Shown here in pieces: positions 15,735 through 24,986 of a stretch of DNA of 64,000 nt. Within the stretch, counting starts at the first letter, position 1. Each line of letters starts with the position of its first letter. The notes below the pieces were generated by a model that was not told the origin of the DNA, made no database searches, and worked only from the letters and a program-made list of their open reading frames with translations. The DNA lies in assembly GCA_009744235.1 (NCBI GenBank), contig WPHV01000010.1, positions 124,001 through 188,000 on the forward strand, written 5' to 3'. The position numbers and the translations under genes were made by a program. The DNA is from Gillisella vitis. GTDB lineage: Bacteria; Pseudomonadota; Alphaproteobacteria; Rhizobiales; Rhizobiaceae.

Positions 15735-16169
15735 ATGTCCTCCATCAACACCCATGTCCTCACCCTTGCCGAGGGCTGGATTGGCACGCCCTATCGCCAT
15801 CAGGCCTCCACCAAGGGGGTTGGCTGCGATTGTCTCGGCCTGGTCCGAGGCATCTGGCGGGAGCTTTATGGGCAGGAGCCGGAGGTAACGCCTGCTTATG
15901 CGCCTGATTGGGCCGAGCGGTCGGGAGAGGATCGGTTGATCGAGGCGGCGGGGCGGCATTTCACCTTGATCGCCAGCCTTGGCGAGGCCTTGCCCGGCGA
16001 TCTCCTGGTCTTCCGGTTTCGCGCCCATTACGCCGCCAAGCATTTGGGGCTTTTGGCGGCGGACCAGCATTTCATTCACGCCTATGAGCAGGCCGCGGTG
16101 GTTCGCTCCGCCCTGGTGCCCGCCTGGCGGCGGCGTGTCGCGGGCGTCTATCGTTTTCCGGAGAAGTGA
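15735..16169 (+). CDS. GTA baseplate peptidase (NlpC/P60)
   Basis: A 144-residue cell-wall peptidase. The catalytic Cys lies in KGVGCDCLGLVRGIW (about residue 31), the His in AAKHLGLL and the third polar residue in the following HFIHAY strand. TLAEGWIGTPYRHQ is the usual N-terminal lid. It likely opens peptidoglycan locally during DNA delivery. The start at 15735 follows GAGGAGGA by 5 bases; the upstream frame from 15678 lies inside the hub gene. Confidence 0.92.
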   Translation: MSSINTHVLTLAEGWIGTPYRHQASTKGVGCDCLGLVRGIWRELYGQEPEVTPAYAPDWAERSGEDRLIEAAGRHFTLIASLGEALPGDLLVFRFRAHYAAKHLGLLAADQHFIHAYEQAAVVRSALVPAWRRRVAGVYRFPEK

Positions 16170-16172
16170 TCG

Positions 16173-19100
16173 ATGGCAACTCTTGTTTTCCAGGCAGCCG
16201 GTGCGGCCATCGGCAGCATATTCGGGCCTGTTGGCACCATGCTGGGCCGCGCCGTGGGGTCACTGGCTGGCAATATGGTCGATCAGGCGCTGATCAACGG
16301 CAGTTCCACCACGACAGGCTCGCATCTGTCGTCGGCGCGGATCGGTGGGGCCAGCGAAGGCACGGCGCTGAACCGGGCCTATGGCACGGTGCGCATTGGC
16401 GGCACGCTGATCTGGGCGACGCGGTTTGAGGAAAAGACCACCACCGAAACCTCCGGCAGTAAATCCACCGGCAGCAAGACCAAGAGTTATGATTATTACG
16501 GAAATCTGGCGCTGGCTTTGTGCGAAGGCCCTGTGGCGGCCGTTCGCCGGGTCTGGGCCGATGGCGAGGAAGTGGATCTGACTGAGGTCGAGATGCGCTT
16601 TTATCCTGGCAGTGAGGATCAGGGCGTCGATCCGCTGATTGCCGCCAAACAGGGCGAGGGCAATGCGCCCGCCTATCGCGGCGTCGCCTATGTCGTATTC
16701 GAGCGCCTGCCGCTCGACGATTACGGCAACCGTCTTCCCGTGCTGCAATTCGAGGTGATCCGCCCACTGGGCGCACTGGAAAACCAGGTCAGGGCTGTCA
16801 CCATCATTCCCGGCGCCACCGAACATGGCTATGCCACAAAAGCCATTACCGAGGAAACCGGCGATGGCGAAGAGCGGATCATCAACCGCAATACGCTGGT
16901 GGCCGCCACCGATTGGCAGGCCTCGCTGGATGAGTTGCAGGCGGTGTGTCCCAATCTCGTCCGTGCAGCCCTGGTGGTCAGCTGGTTCGGTACCGATCTG
17001 CGGGCCGATCAATGCGCCATCGTGCCGGGTGTCGAAGTGGCGAGGCGTGACGAGGAGAGCCGCGCCTGGAGTGTTGCAGGCATCGGGCGCTCACAGGCCC
17101 GGCTGGTCAGCCAGAGCGGCGGCGGCCCGGCCTATGGCGGCACGCCCAGTGACAAAAGCGTGATTGAGGCGATCAAGGATCTCAACAGCCGGGGCATTGC
17201 CACCTGCCTCTATCCCTTCGTGATGATGGATATTCCCTCCGGTAACGGCTTGGCCGATCCTTATGGCGGGACAGAACAGGCGGCCTATCCCTGGCGTGGT
17301 CGCATCACCTGTTCACCGGCCCCTGGTCTTGCCGGTTCGCCTGACGGCACGGACGCGGTGGACGGCATTATCGAGGCCTTCATGGGCAAGACCACAGTCG
17401 ATGATTTCTTCGTGCTCGGCACAACGATCCTTTATACCGGCAACAATAACGGTCGCGATAGCGGCTATCGGCGGCTGGTGCTGCATTCTGCGTTGCTGGC
17501 CAAGGCGGCGGGTGGGGTGGATAGTTTCGTGATCGGCTCGGAACTGAAGGGCCTGACGACCCTGCGCGGTGCGGGCAACAGTTTTCCCTTCGTCACCGCC
17601 TTGATGCGGTTGGCAGAGGATGTGCGCGCCATTCTGGGGAGCCAGACCAAGCTGACTTACGGCGCCGATTGGAGCGAATATTTCGGCTATCATCCTGGCG
17701 ATGGGTCTGGTGATGTGTTCTTCCATCTCGATCCGCTCTGGGCCAGCGCGACCATCGATGCGGTTGGCATCGACAATTACATGCCGCTGTCGGACTGGAA
17801 TGACGCGGATTTCACTGCTGATAATCCTGACGGGTTTATCATTGCCGATGACCGTGCCGCCATGCAGGCGCAGATTGCCGCCGGGGAGGGTTATGACTGG
17901 TATTATCCAGACCTTGTCGCCCGTAAGAAACGCGAGCGTGCCGCCATTACCGATGGGCTGGCGGGCAAGCCCTGGGTCTATCGCTATAAGGATATTCAAT
18001 CCTGGTGGGAAAACCACCACTATGACCGGGTCGGCGGTGTTGAGCTTTCTACGCCCAGCGCCTGGGTGCCGAAGCAAAAGCCGATCTGGTTTAGCGAACT
18101 GGGTTGCCCGGCGGTAGAGCGTGGTGCCAACCAGCCGAACGTGTTTCCCGATCCGAAATCCTCGGAAAATGCGCTTCCCTATTTTTCCTCCGGCATGCGC
18201 TCGGATGCCATGCAGCGGCGGTTTCTTGAAGCGCATCTGAGCTATTGGCAGGGAGAGTCGGCACCATCAGGCATGGTCGATGCCGACCATATCTTTCTCT
18301 GGACCTGGGACAGCCGGCCCTTTCCGGCCTTTCCCTATGATACCGATCTGTTTGCCGATGGCGACAATTGGCGCAGCGGCCATTGGCTGAACGGTAGGCT
18401 GGGCGGCGGCACGCTGGCCGAGGTGATCGCCGCGATATTGGAAGATTGCGGCTTTACCGATTACGATGTGTCTGCTGTCACCGGCGATCTCTCGGGCTAT
18501 GTGCAGGGCGATATATCCTCGGCCCGCAGCCTGATCGAGCCTCTGACCGAGGCCTTCTTGATCGACGTGATCGAGGACGGTGCCGTGCTGCGGTTCCGCT
18601 CACGCCAGGCCGCCAGCCTGCAGGCCGTCGAGACCCGGGTTTTCGTCGATACCGAAGATGAGCCGTTCTGGACCGAGACCCGGGGCGATAGCACCGATTA
18701 TGCTGGGCAGGCCGTATTGGATTTTTACGACCCCGCCAATGATTACGAAGATGCCAGTGTCCGCTCGCGCCGCGTGGTGGGGACCTCGGCCAAGCTTTTA
18801 TCCAGCGATCTGCCTGCGGTGCTGGATGAGGCGAGCGCTTTGGCCGTGGTTGAAACGCAATTGCGCGATCACCGGATCGGGCGGCGCAGCCTGACCCTGT
18901 CGCTGTCGCCCTCGCAGCTGGCGCTTCAGCCCGGTGACGTGCTGACCTTGCCGGAAGGGCCATCCGGCCGGTTCCTGATCACCCGGATCGAAGACAGCAG
19001 CACGCTGTCGTTGGAACTGACCGAAGTGGCAGCGCCGGTGTCCAGTGCGATCACGGTTGCCAGCAGCGGGCGGGTGCAGAGCGGGCGGGCCTCGGACGGG

Positions 19101-20030
19101 TTTGCGCCGCTGTGGCGGCTGATGGACCTGCCACGCCTTGACGATGGCGAGGACGGCAGTTTTGCGCGCGCGGCTGCCTATGCCAGCCCTTGGCGCAAGA
19201 TCGTACTGTCGTCATCCGCCGAGACCGAGAACTATGCGACCCGTGTCGTGGTGGATGGCCCAGCAACCCTCGGCAGCCTGTCATCGGCATTGGCTGCGGG
19301 TGTGTCGGGCCGGTTCGATAAGGCCAATCGTCTGACCGTTACTCTGTCGCATGGCAGCTTTTCCTCTGGTTCGCGGCTGTCGGTGCTGAATGGCGATAAC
19401 CGCCTTGCGATCAAGGCCGCCAATGATGTCTGGGAGGTGATTGGCTTTCTGACGGCGGAGGAGGTGGAAAGTGGCGTCTGGCAATTGTCCGGCCTGTTGC
19501 GCGGTCTCTATGGCACGGAGGATGCGATGGCGGCGGGCGCGGTCTCGGGCGCGCAGGTGGTTCTGCTCAACAACGCGGTGACTGCGCTTGACCTTGCCGA
19601 TAGCGAAATCGGCCTGACGCTGAACTGGATCGCCGAGGCCGCAGGCACCAGCCTTGCGGCCAAGGGGCCGGTTAGCTTTTCCGGTGGCGTGCGGGCGTTG
19701 ACGCCGCTTTCCCCGGTGCATCTGCGCGCCAGCCGGGGGGCAAGCGGCGATATTGCGCTGACCTGGGTCCGGCGTGGCCGCACCGATGCCGATAATTGGA
19801 CACCATCCGATATTCCGCTCGATGAAGAAAGCGAACGCTACCAACTCGACATTCTCGACACGGGGAAAGCGACGTTGCGCAGCGTAACCTTGACGTCTGC
19901 GTCCTACACCTACAGCGCCGAGTTGCAGGCCACAGACTTTGGCGTGGCACCCTCGACGCTTTCCATCCGGGTCCGCCAGATTGGCCGCCATGCCAGCGGC
20001 ATCGCGGCTGAAGCACAGTTCATTTTCTGA
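16173..20030 (+). CDS. GTA megatron / host-contact protein (gp15)
   Basis: A 1285-residue baseplate protein. The Gly-rich N-terminus AAGAAIGSIFGPVGTMLGRAVGSLAGNMVDQAL is typical of gp15. About residues 430-740 look like the GTA TIM-barrel, glycosidase-like domain (YTGNNNGRDSGYRRLVLHSALLAKAAGGVDSF, LTYGADWSEYFGYHPGDGSGDVFFHLDPLW, WFSELGCPAV). A tail-module (Phage-tail_3-like) region follows (about 780-950), then beta-rich C-terminal repeats ending in ASGIAAEAQFIF. It forms the central needle and probably recognises the recipient surface. Four bases separate it from the peptidase gene. Confidence 0.93.
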   Translation: MATLVFQAAGAAIGSIFGPVGTMLGRAVGSLAGNMVDQALINGSSTTTGSHLSSARIGGASEGTALNRAYGTVRIGGTLIWATRFEEKTTTETSGSKSTGSKTKSYDYYGNLALALCEGPVAAVRRVWADGEEVDLTEVEMRFYPGSEDQGVDPLIAAKQGEGNAPAYRGVAYVVFERLPLDDYGNRLPVLQFEVIRPLGALENQVRAVTIIPGATEHGYATKAITEETGDGEERIINRNTLVAATDWQASLDELQAVCPNLVRAALVVSWFGTDLRADQCAIVPGVEVARRDEESRAWSVAGIGRSQARLVSQSGGGPAYGGTPSDKSVIEAIKDLNSRGIATCLYPFVMMDIPSGNGLADPYGGTEQAAYPWRGRITCSPAPGLAGSPDGTDAVDGIIEAFMGKTTVDDFFVLGTTILYTGNNNGRDSGYRRLVLHSALLAKAAGGVDSFVIGSELKGLTTLRGAGNSFPFVTALMRLAEDVRAILGSQTKLTYGADWSEYFGYHPGDGSGDVFFHLDPLWASATIDAVGIDNYMPLSDWNDADFTADNPDGFIIADDRAAMQAQIAAGEGYDWYYPDLVARKKRERAAITDGLAGKPWVYRYKDIQSWWENHHYDRVGGVELSTPSAWVPKQKPIWFSELGCPAVERGANQPNVFPDPKSSENALPYFSSGMRSDAMQRRFLEAHLSYWQGESAPSGMVDADHIFLWTWDSRPFPAFPYDTDLFADGDNWRSGHWLNGRLGGGTLAEVIAAILEDCGFTDYDVSAVTGDLSGYVQGDISSARSLIEPLTEAFLIDVIEDGAVLRFRSRQAASLQAVETRVFVDTEDEPFWTETRGDSTDYAGQAVLDFYDPANDYEDASVRSRRVVGTSAKLLSSDLPAVLDEASALAVVETQLRDHRIGRRSLTLSLSPSQLALQPGDVLTLPEGPSGRFLITRIEDSSTLSLELTEVAAPVSSAITVASSGRVQSGRASDGFAPLWRLMDLPRLDDGEDGSFARAAAYASPWRKIVLSSSAETENYATRVVVDGPATLGSLSSALAAGVSGRFDKANRLTVTLSHGSFSSGSRLSVLNGDNRLAIKAANDVWEVIGFLTAEEVESGVWQLSGLLRGLYGTEDAMAAGAVSGAQVVLLNNAVTALDLADSEIGLTLNWIAEAAGTSLAAKGPVSFSGGVRALTPLSPVHLRASRGASGDIALTWVRRGRTDADNWTPSDIPLDEESERYQLDILDTGKATLRSVTLTSASYTYSAELQATDFGVAPSTLSIRVRQIGRHASGIAAEAQFIF

Positions 20031-20072
20031 TCTTCAACCCGAAAATCTCCACCGAAAACAAGGGAAATCGAC

Positions 20073-20312
20073 ATGAATGATGGCAAACCATGGTATCTGT
20101 CCAAGACTGTCTGGGGTGCGCTGGTCGCTATCCTGGCGTCCGGCCTGCAACTTGGCGGGTTCGAGCTTGGTGTTCTGGAACAGGGTCAGTTGACCGATGG
20201 ACTGGTGGCGCTGGCCGGATCGGTGGGCGGGCTCGTTGCGCTCTATGGCCGGCTGGTGGCAAGCCACGCCATCGTCCCCCAGGCGAACCGGCCGCCCCCG
20301 GAAAAACCCTGA
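20073..20312 (+). CDS. Holin-like small membrane protein
   Basis: A 79-residue protein with two hydrophobic segments (about 9-27 and 43-62) separated by a short acidic turn, and a Pro-rich polar tail PQANRPPPEKP. AAGGGAA precedes the ATG by 6 bases. The KPWYLSKTVWGALVAILASG opening is common in small phage-associated membrane proteins placed at the end of tail operons. With the GH19 endolysin at 4558 it could form a lysis pair for GTA release; this is inference. Confidence 0.65.
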   Translation: MNDGKPWYLSKTVWGALVAILASGLQLGGFELGVLEQGQLTDGLVALAGSVGGLVALYGRLVASHAIVPQANRPPPEKP

Positions 20313-20491
20313 ACGGCAATGGATATCGCATTCAATCTGCCAATAATCTCATAAATTGAAATGCTTGCCCTGTCGCAGATCTGTCATGCAGATCGTGCCA
20401 CAGGCCAAGATTACCATGCATTCATTTGCCATTCAGCCGCTCTTCGGTAACACTGACACCACGATAACCGAATGCGGCAGAGTGGCAGTTT

Positions 20492-20860
20492 ATGACATCC
20501 AAATCGATCATAGGCAGTATCGCAGCCGGGCTTATTGCCTGGACGGTACCGGCGACCGTAGCGCCGGTACCCGATGCTGTCCCTATGTCGCAGATGGTGT
20601 CTGGCTCCAGCGGGTCTTCTTCACCTGTCATCGTCCAGGCGCAGAACCAGAATCAGAACAGTGACAATTCCGACAGTAACGACAGCAAATCCAATGGCAG
20701 GGTCGATTGCCGTTCGGCGGCGCTCAGAGCCGTTGAGCAGGCGGGCGGGCAATTGCTCTCGGTACGGCTGTCGGGCGGCCAATGCGTGATCACCATTCTC
20801 GTGCCAGGCACCGGCGACAATGCAAGGCCCCGCAAGATGACGGTCCAGGTGTCCCGCTGA
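20492..20860 (+). CDS. Small exported protein upstream of feuPQ (FeuN-like position)
   Basis: A 122-residue product. The N-terminus SKSIIGSIAAGLIAWTVPATVA is a likely signal sequence, followed by a low-complexity QNQNQNSDNSDSNDSKSN linker and a compact C-terminal domain RVDCRSAALRAVEQAGGQLLSVRLSGGQCVITILV with two cysteines, resembling a PepSY-type fold. In Sinorhizobium meliloti a small periplasmic protein, FeuN, encoded just upstream of feuP restrains FeuQ signalling. This gene has the same position, likely export and orientation, so the same role is proposed; sequence similarity was not tested. Confidence 0.7.
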   Translation: MTSKSIIGSIAAGLIAWTVPATVAPVPDAVPMSQMVSGSSGSSSPVIVQAQNQNQNSDNSDSNDSKSNGRVDCRSAALRAVEQAGGQLLSVRLSGGQCVITILVPGTGDNARPRKMTVQVSR

Positions 20861-20994
20861 GGCTGGTTTTGGTGTGTGGAGTAGTGTAAGGCTTTCTATA
20901 TGTTGGATATTTTTTTCTTGCGCGGCCTGGTTTTCCGGACCTGCACGCAAGATCGCCCGGCTGGCGCCAGCATGGCAAAACGGAGAAGTGAAGA

Positions 20995-21669
20995 ATGCGC
21001 ATTCTCGTCGTCGAGGACGATGTCAATCTGAACCGCCAGCTGGTCGAGGCGCTTCAGGAGGCAGGTTATGTAGTAGACCAGGCCATGGATGGCGAGGAAG
21101 GTCATTATCTCGGTGATACCGAGCCTTATGACGCCGTGATCCTCGATATCGGTCTGCCGACCATGGACGGCATTACCGTTCTGGAAAAATGGCGCTCCGC
21201 CGGACGTGTTATGCCGGTGCTGATCCTAACCGCCCGCGACCGCTGGAGCGACAAGGTGTCTGGTATCGATGCCGGTGCCGACGACTATGTCACCAAGCCT
21301 TTCCATGTCGAAGAGGTGCTGGCGCGCATCCGGGCGCTGATTCGCCGCGCCGCCGGCCATGCCTCATCGGAAATCGCCTGCGGGCCGGTGCGGCTCGACA
21401 CCAAGAGTTCCAAGGTCACTGTTTCGGGCAAGGCGCTGAAACTGACCTCGCATGAGTTCCGGCTGCTGTCCTATCTCATGCATCACATGGGGGAAGTCGT
21501 GTCGCGCACCGAACTGGTCGAGCATATGTATGATCAGGATTTCGACCGCGATTCCAACACGATCGAAGTGTTTGTCGGGCGGCTGCGCAAGAAGATCGGT
21601 CTGGACATGATCGAGACCGTGCGCGGGCTGGGCTACCGGATCAAAGCGCCTGACAGCGTCGAGGGCTAG
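20995..21669 (+). CDS. feuP: Response regulator FeuP (OmpR family)
   Basis: A 224-residue OmpR/PhoB-type regulator. Receiver: the acidic pocket in RILVVEDDVNL, phospho-acceptor Asp in AVILDIGLPTMDG (about residue 51), Thr in LILTARD and Lys in YVTKPF. The C-terminal winged helix (about 125-220) includes LTSHEFRLLSYLMHHMGEVVSRTELVEHMYD and TVRGLGYRIK. CGGAGAAG precedes the start. The kinase gene starts at the next base after the stop. In Sinorhizobium FeuPQ controls cyclic glucan export (ndvA) and osmoadaptation; that function is transferred by homology and context. Confidence 0.9.
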   Translation: MRILVVEDDVNLNRQLVEALQEAGYVVDQAMDGEEGHYLGDTEPYDAVILDIGLPTMDGITVLEKWRSAGRVMPVLILTARDRWSDKVSGIDAGADDYVTKPFHVEEVLARIRALIRRAAGHASSEIACGPVRLDTKSSKVTVSGKALKLTSHEFRLLSYLMHHMGEVVSRTELVEHMYDQDFDRDSNTIEVFVGRLRKKIGLDMIETVRGLGYRIKAPDSVEG

Positions 21670-23085
21670 GTGTTCCGGGTCAACTCTCTCACCCTTCGCG
21701 TTCTGCTGTCTGCCACTCTCTGGTACATCATCGCGCTGGTGACGATGGCCGTGGTGATTTCGGCGCTGTATCGGCAAGGGGCAGAGCGCTCCTTCAACGA
21801 TCTGTTGCGCGCCCAGCTCTATAATGTCGTCAATTCCGTCACGGTTGGAGATGGTGAAAGCCTGTCCGGCAGTCCGGCGCTGGGCGATCTCCGGTTTTCG
21901 CAGCCCGGAACCGGCTGGTACTGGCTGGTCGAGCCGCTCGGCTCCTTCAATGCCGCGCCGCTGGCCTCCACATCGCTGGGGCTGACCAATCTGCCGGTGC
22001 CAAGCTTCGAGGAAAGCCCGTTCGACCAGAATTACGAGCGGTTTTACGGCATGACCGATAGTTTCGGCAACCGGCTGCGGATTGCCGAAACTGAAGTTAT
22101 CCTCGACGAATCCGGCCGGGCGGCGCGGTTCCGGGTGTCGGGCAATCTGAAAGTGGTGGAAGACGAAATCACCGGATTTTCCCACCGGCTTTACGCCGTT
22201 CTGGCGATGTTCGGGGTTGGCGGCCTGCTGGTCAATGCCGTCACCATTATCTTCGGGCTAAAACCTCTGGATCGGGCGCGCCGGGCGCTGGAGCGGATCA
22301 GGGGCGGCGAGGCAGAGCGGATCGAAGGCGAATTCCCGCGTGAGATCGAGCCGCTGGCCAATGAAATCAACGCCCTGATCGACAGCAACCACCGTATTGT
22401 CGAGCGCGCCCGCATGCAGGTCGGCAATCTCGCCCATTCGCTGAAAACCCCGATTGCCGTGCTTCTCAACGAGGCGCGCGTCCTTGATCCACCGCATGGC
22501 GAGGTCATCAAGGCCCAGGCATCCGCCATGCAGAACCAGGTCGGCACCTATCTCAACCGCGCCCGCATCGCGGCCCAGCGCGAATCGGTGCTGTCGCGCG
22601 CCGAGGTGGAGCCGGTTCTGGAGCGTCTGGTGCGGGTGATGCGCAAGCTTAATCCCGATAAGCAATTCGAGGTTCAACTGGAGAGCCAAGCCTCGGGGCA
22701 AGGTCTGGTTCTGGCGATGGAAAGTCAGGATCTCGAGGAAATCCTCGGCAATCTGCTGGAAAATGCTGCCCGTCACGCACAAACCACTGTGACGGTGACG
22801 GCCCGGATCGCGCCGGTCGGCGAGGTCGGGCTAGATCCGGGTCGTAGGGCCTGGCTGGAAATCATCGTCGAGGATGACGGTCCGGGTCTTGACCCCGACC
22901 AGATCGGCGAGGCGTTAAAGCGCGGTCGCCGCCTGGATGAAAGCAAGCCCGGCACTGGGCTCGGACTGTCGATTGTCAAGGAAATAACCTCGGAATATCA
23001 AGGCAAGCTTGGCCTGTCGCGCGGCGTCAATGGTGGACTGCTGGCGCGGCTGGTTCTGCCTGCCCTGTCACGGGATGGAGCATGA
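21670..23085 (+). CDS. feuQ: Sensor histidine kinase FeuQ
   Basis: A 471-residue inner-membrane kinase with a GTG start directly abutting the feuP stop. TM1 is about residues 9-31, followed by a periplasmic loop of about 140 residues containing SFEESPFDQNYERFYGMTDSFGNRLRIAE. TM2 is about 172-195, then HAMP, a DHp helix with the phosphorylatable His in QVGNLAHSLKTPIAVLLNEA, and an ATPase domain with the N box LLENAARHA, G1 VEDDGPGLDPDQ and G2 KPGTGLGLSIV. The DHp pattern LAHSLKTPIAVL is of the PhoQ type. The periplasmic domain is the likely site for FeuN-type modulation. Confidence 0.9.
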   Translation: MFRVNSLTLRVLLSATLWYIIALVTMAVVISALYRQGAERSFNDLLRAQLYNVVNSVTVGDGESLSGSPALGDLRFSQPGTGWYWLVEPLGSFNAAPLASTSLGLTNLPVPSFEESPFDQNYERFYGMTDSFGNRLRIAETEVILDESGRAARFRVSGNLKVVEDEITGFSHRLYAVLAMFGVGGLLVNAVTIIFGLKPLDRARRALERIRGGEAERIEGEFPREIEPLANEINALIDSNHRIVERARMQVGNLAHSLKTPIAVLLNEARVLDPPHGEVIKAQASAMQNQVGTYLNRARIAAQRESVLSRAEVEPVLERLVRVMRKLNPDKQFEVQLESQASGQGLVLAMESQDLEEILGNLLENAARHAQTTVTVTARIAPVGEVGLDPGRRAWLEIIVEDDGPGLDPDQIGEALKRGRRLDESKPGTGLGLSIVKEITSEYQGKLGLSRGVNGGLLARLVLPALSRDGA

Positions 23086-23270
23086 TCTGGCATGGGTGCT
23101 GGTGCTTTATGCAGGGCAGGATTGTACTGTTTTCCTGACAAACTCCAGACAGCGGATCAAAATGGCGGCTTGCAAAGTGAGGCAGTGTCGGGCTTATCAT
23201 GAGATACTACAGCAACGCACGGTTTGACCGTGCAAATTGTCATGAGAAACAGAATTTGGAATTGCAGGCC

Positions 23271-23690
23271 ATGAGGAAGATCAGCACCGGTTTTGCATTT
23301 GCCCTGCTGGGCTGCGCCCTGGCACTGACCTCCTGCAAGACGACCGGTGGCAGCACCGGCCTGCTTGCCAAATCCACCACCTCAAGCTCGCTCTATCTCA
23401 ACGCACTTCAGGGCGGCATTGTGTCGCGGACCGGTGCGGAACTGGACAACAGCCAGAAGCAGCGGGCGCTGGCGGCCGAATATCAGGCCCTGGAAGTGGC
23501 CCCCGGCGGCCAGACCGTGACATGGCGCGATGACGATGTTTCCGGCGAAGTGGTGGCCGCAGCCCCTTATCAGGTCGGCAATCAGAACTGCCGCCAATAT
23601 CGCCACAAGGTGACGGTCGATGGCAAGACGGTGGAGGCACGCGGCGTTGCCTGCCGCAATGAAGACGGGACATGGACGCCTCTGACCTGA
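23271..23690 (+). CDS. Outer-membrane lipoprotein, 17-kDa surface-antigen-like
   Basis: A 139-residue lipoprotein. The signal peptide runs to the lipobox ALTSC (Cys about residue 21), followed by a KTTGGSTG tether. The mature part contains a YLNALQGGIVSRTGAELDNSQKQRALAAEYQALE helix and a strand-rich domain with CRQYRHKVTVDGKTVEARGVACRNEDGTWTPL, the ending typical of RT0821/Lpp0805-type surface proteins with two cysteines. The start at 23271 is chosen because the signal peptide begins there. It stands alone between feuQ and the cytochrome maturation operon. Confidence 0.8.
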   Translation: MRKISTGFAFALLGCALALTSCKTTGGSTGLLAKSTTSSSLYLNALQGGIVSRTGAELDNSQKQRALAAEYQALEVAPGGQTVTWRDDDVSGEVVAAAPYQVGNQNCRQYRHKVTVDGKTVEARGVACRNEDGTWTPLT

Positions 23691-23720
23691 ATCACATCTG
23701 CGCGGGTCAGTCCGGCTTGC

Positions 23721-23738
23721 CCTTGACTTAAGTCAAGG
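23721..23738. promoter_or_regulatory. Perfect 18-bp palindrome upstream of ccmI
   Basis: CCTTGACTTAAGTCAAGG is fully self-complementary with no loop, as expected of a homodimer binding site and not of a hairpin. It lies 97 bases before ccmI and 31 bases after the lipoprotein stop, and contains a TTGAC word that could double as a -35 element. A DNA site for a regulator of ccm genes is inferred. Confidence 0.4.
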
Positions 23739-23834
23739 CTGATGGAAGGTCGGTTGTTTAAGACGCCATCAGTTGCAAGATAGTATGGACGGCGTTCCAA
23801 AACGTCATAGAACCCTCCGGGTTCAGGGAGCCTT

Positions 23835-24986
23835 ATGCTGTTCTGGGTTGAAATTGCAGTTCTGACCTTTGCCGTCGCGGCGGCCTTTCTGTTGCCGTTG
23901 ACGCGAGCGCAGCAGCGTGGTGAGCGCGAGACCCGTGATGGTGCGATGGCCGTCTATCGCGATCAATTGCAGGAACTCGACCGTGACCGGGCGGGCGGGC
24001 TGATTTCCGCCGAGCAGGTGGATTATGCCCGCGCCGAGATTGCCCGCCGCCTTCTCGCTGCCGATAAGGGCGATGAAACAGGTCAGGCAGCCAAAAACGC
24101 GCCTCGCAAAACCTCGCGTAACGGTCTGGCGCAGGCCTTTGTTGTCTTGCTGGTGCCAGCGGTCGGCCTTGGGCTTTATCTTGCTCTCGGCAGTCCCGGC
24201 CTGCCATCACAGCCCTTGCAGGCCCGACTGGAAAATCCTGGCAACGACATGAGCCTGCTGATTGCCCAGGCAGAACGTCATCTGATGCAAAAGCCTGAGG
24301 ATGGCGCGGGCTGGGATGTGCTTGCCCCGATCTATCTGCAACAGAACCGCATGGGCGAGGCGGAACTGGCCTTTCGCAACGCCATCCGGTTGAAGGGCGC
24401 CAGCCCCGAGCGGCTCAATGGTCTTGGCGAAGCGCTGATTGCTCAGAGCGACGGTGTGGTGACGGATGCCGCCCGCGATCTGTTTTCGCAGTCCGTGGCG
24501 CTGAACCGCGACAATCCGCGTGCCGCCTATTATCTGGCGCTGGCGCTGGAACAGTCCGGCAAACGCGACGAGGCGCTGGCCGCCTTCAAGGCGATTGCGG
24601 CTCAATCCCCGCCCAATGCGCCGTGGCTACCGCTGGTCGCCCGTCATATTACCCGCAATGATCCTCAGGCTGCTGCAACGGCGGCGCCCCTCGGAAATCC
24701 CGATGCCGCCGCTGTCGCCGCAGCCCAGGGCTTGCCGGACGGCGACCGTCAGGCGATGATCAAGGGCATGGTGGAAAGCCTGGATGCCAAGCTGAAAACC
24801 GATCCAAACAATTTCGAAGGCTGGGTGCGTTTGGTGCGCTCCTATACCGTGTTGAAGGACAACCAGCGGGCGCTTGAGGCCTTGAAAGCCGGGTTGAAGA
24901 CTTTCCCCGCCGAGGGGGAGCAAGGCAAGCAGCTGATCGCCATGGCGCAACAATTGGGATTGCCGGTCGAGGAGGCGCTGAAATGA
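23835..24986 (+). CDS. ccmI: Cytochrome c maturation protein CcmI (CycH)
   Basis: A 383-residue inner-membrane apocytochrome chaperone of system I. TM1 lies at residues 1-20. The region DGAMAVYRDQLQELDRDRAGGLISAEQVDYARAEIARRLL is the diagnostic CcmI N-domain. TM2 is about 93-113. A periplasmic TPR domain follows (repeats around LAPIYLQQNRMGEAELAFRNAIRLKG and AYYLALALEQSGKRDEALAAF). It presents apocytochromes to CcmF/CcmH. GGGAG precedes the ATG. Its last four bases overlap ccmE (ATGA), the first of a chain of overlaps showing one operon. Confidence 0.93.
   Translation: MLFWVEIAVLTFAVAAAFLLPLTRAQQRGERETRDGAMAVYRDQLQELDRDRAGGLISAEQVDYARAEIARRLLAADKGDETGQAAKNAPRKTSRNGLAQAFVVLLVPAVGLGLYLALGSPGLPSQPLQARLENPGNDMSLLIAQAERHLMQKPEDGAGWDVLAPIYLQQNRMGEAELAFRNAIRLKGASPERLNGLGEALIAQSDGVVTDAARDLFSQSVALNRDNPRAAYYLALALEQSGKRDEALAAFKAIAAQSPPNAPWLPLVARHITRNDPQAAATAAPLGNPDAAAVAAAQGLPDGDRQAMIKGMVESLDAKLKTDPNNFEGWVRLVRSYTVLKDNQRALEALKAGLKTFPAEGEQGKQLIAMAQQLGLPVEEALK

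Noticed and set aside
2138..20312. Complete prophage
   Set aside because: No integrase, repressor, replication gene, attachment repeat or tRNA edge; gene order and the short tape measure match a gene transfer agent.
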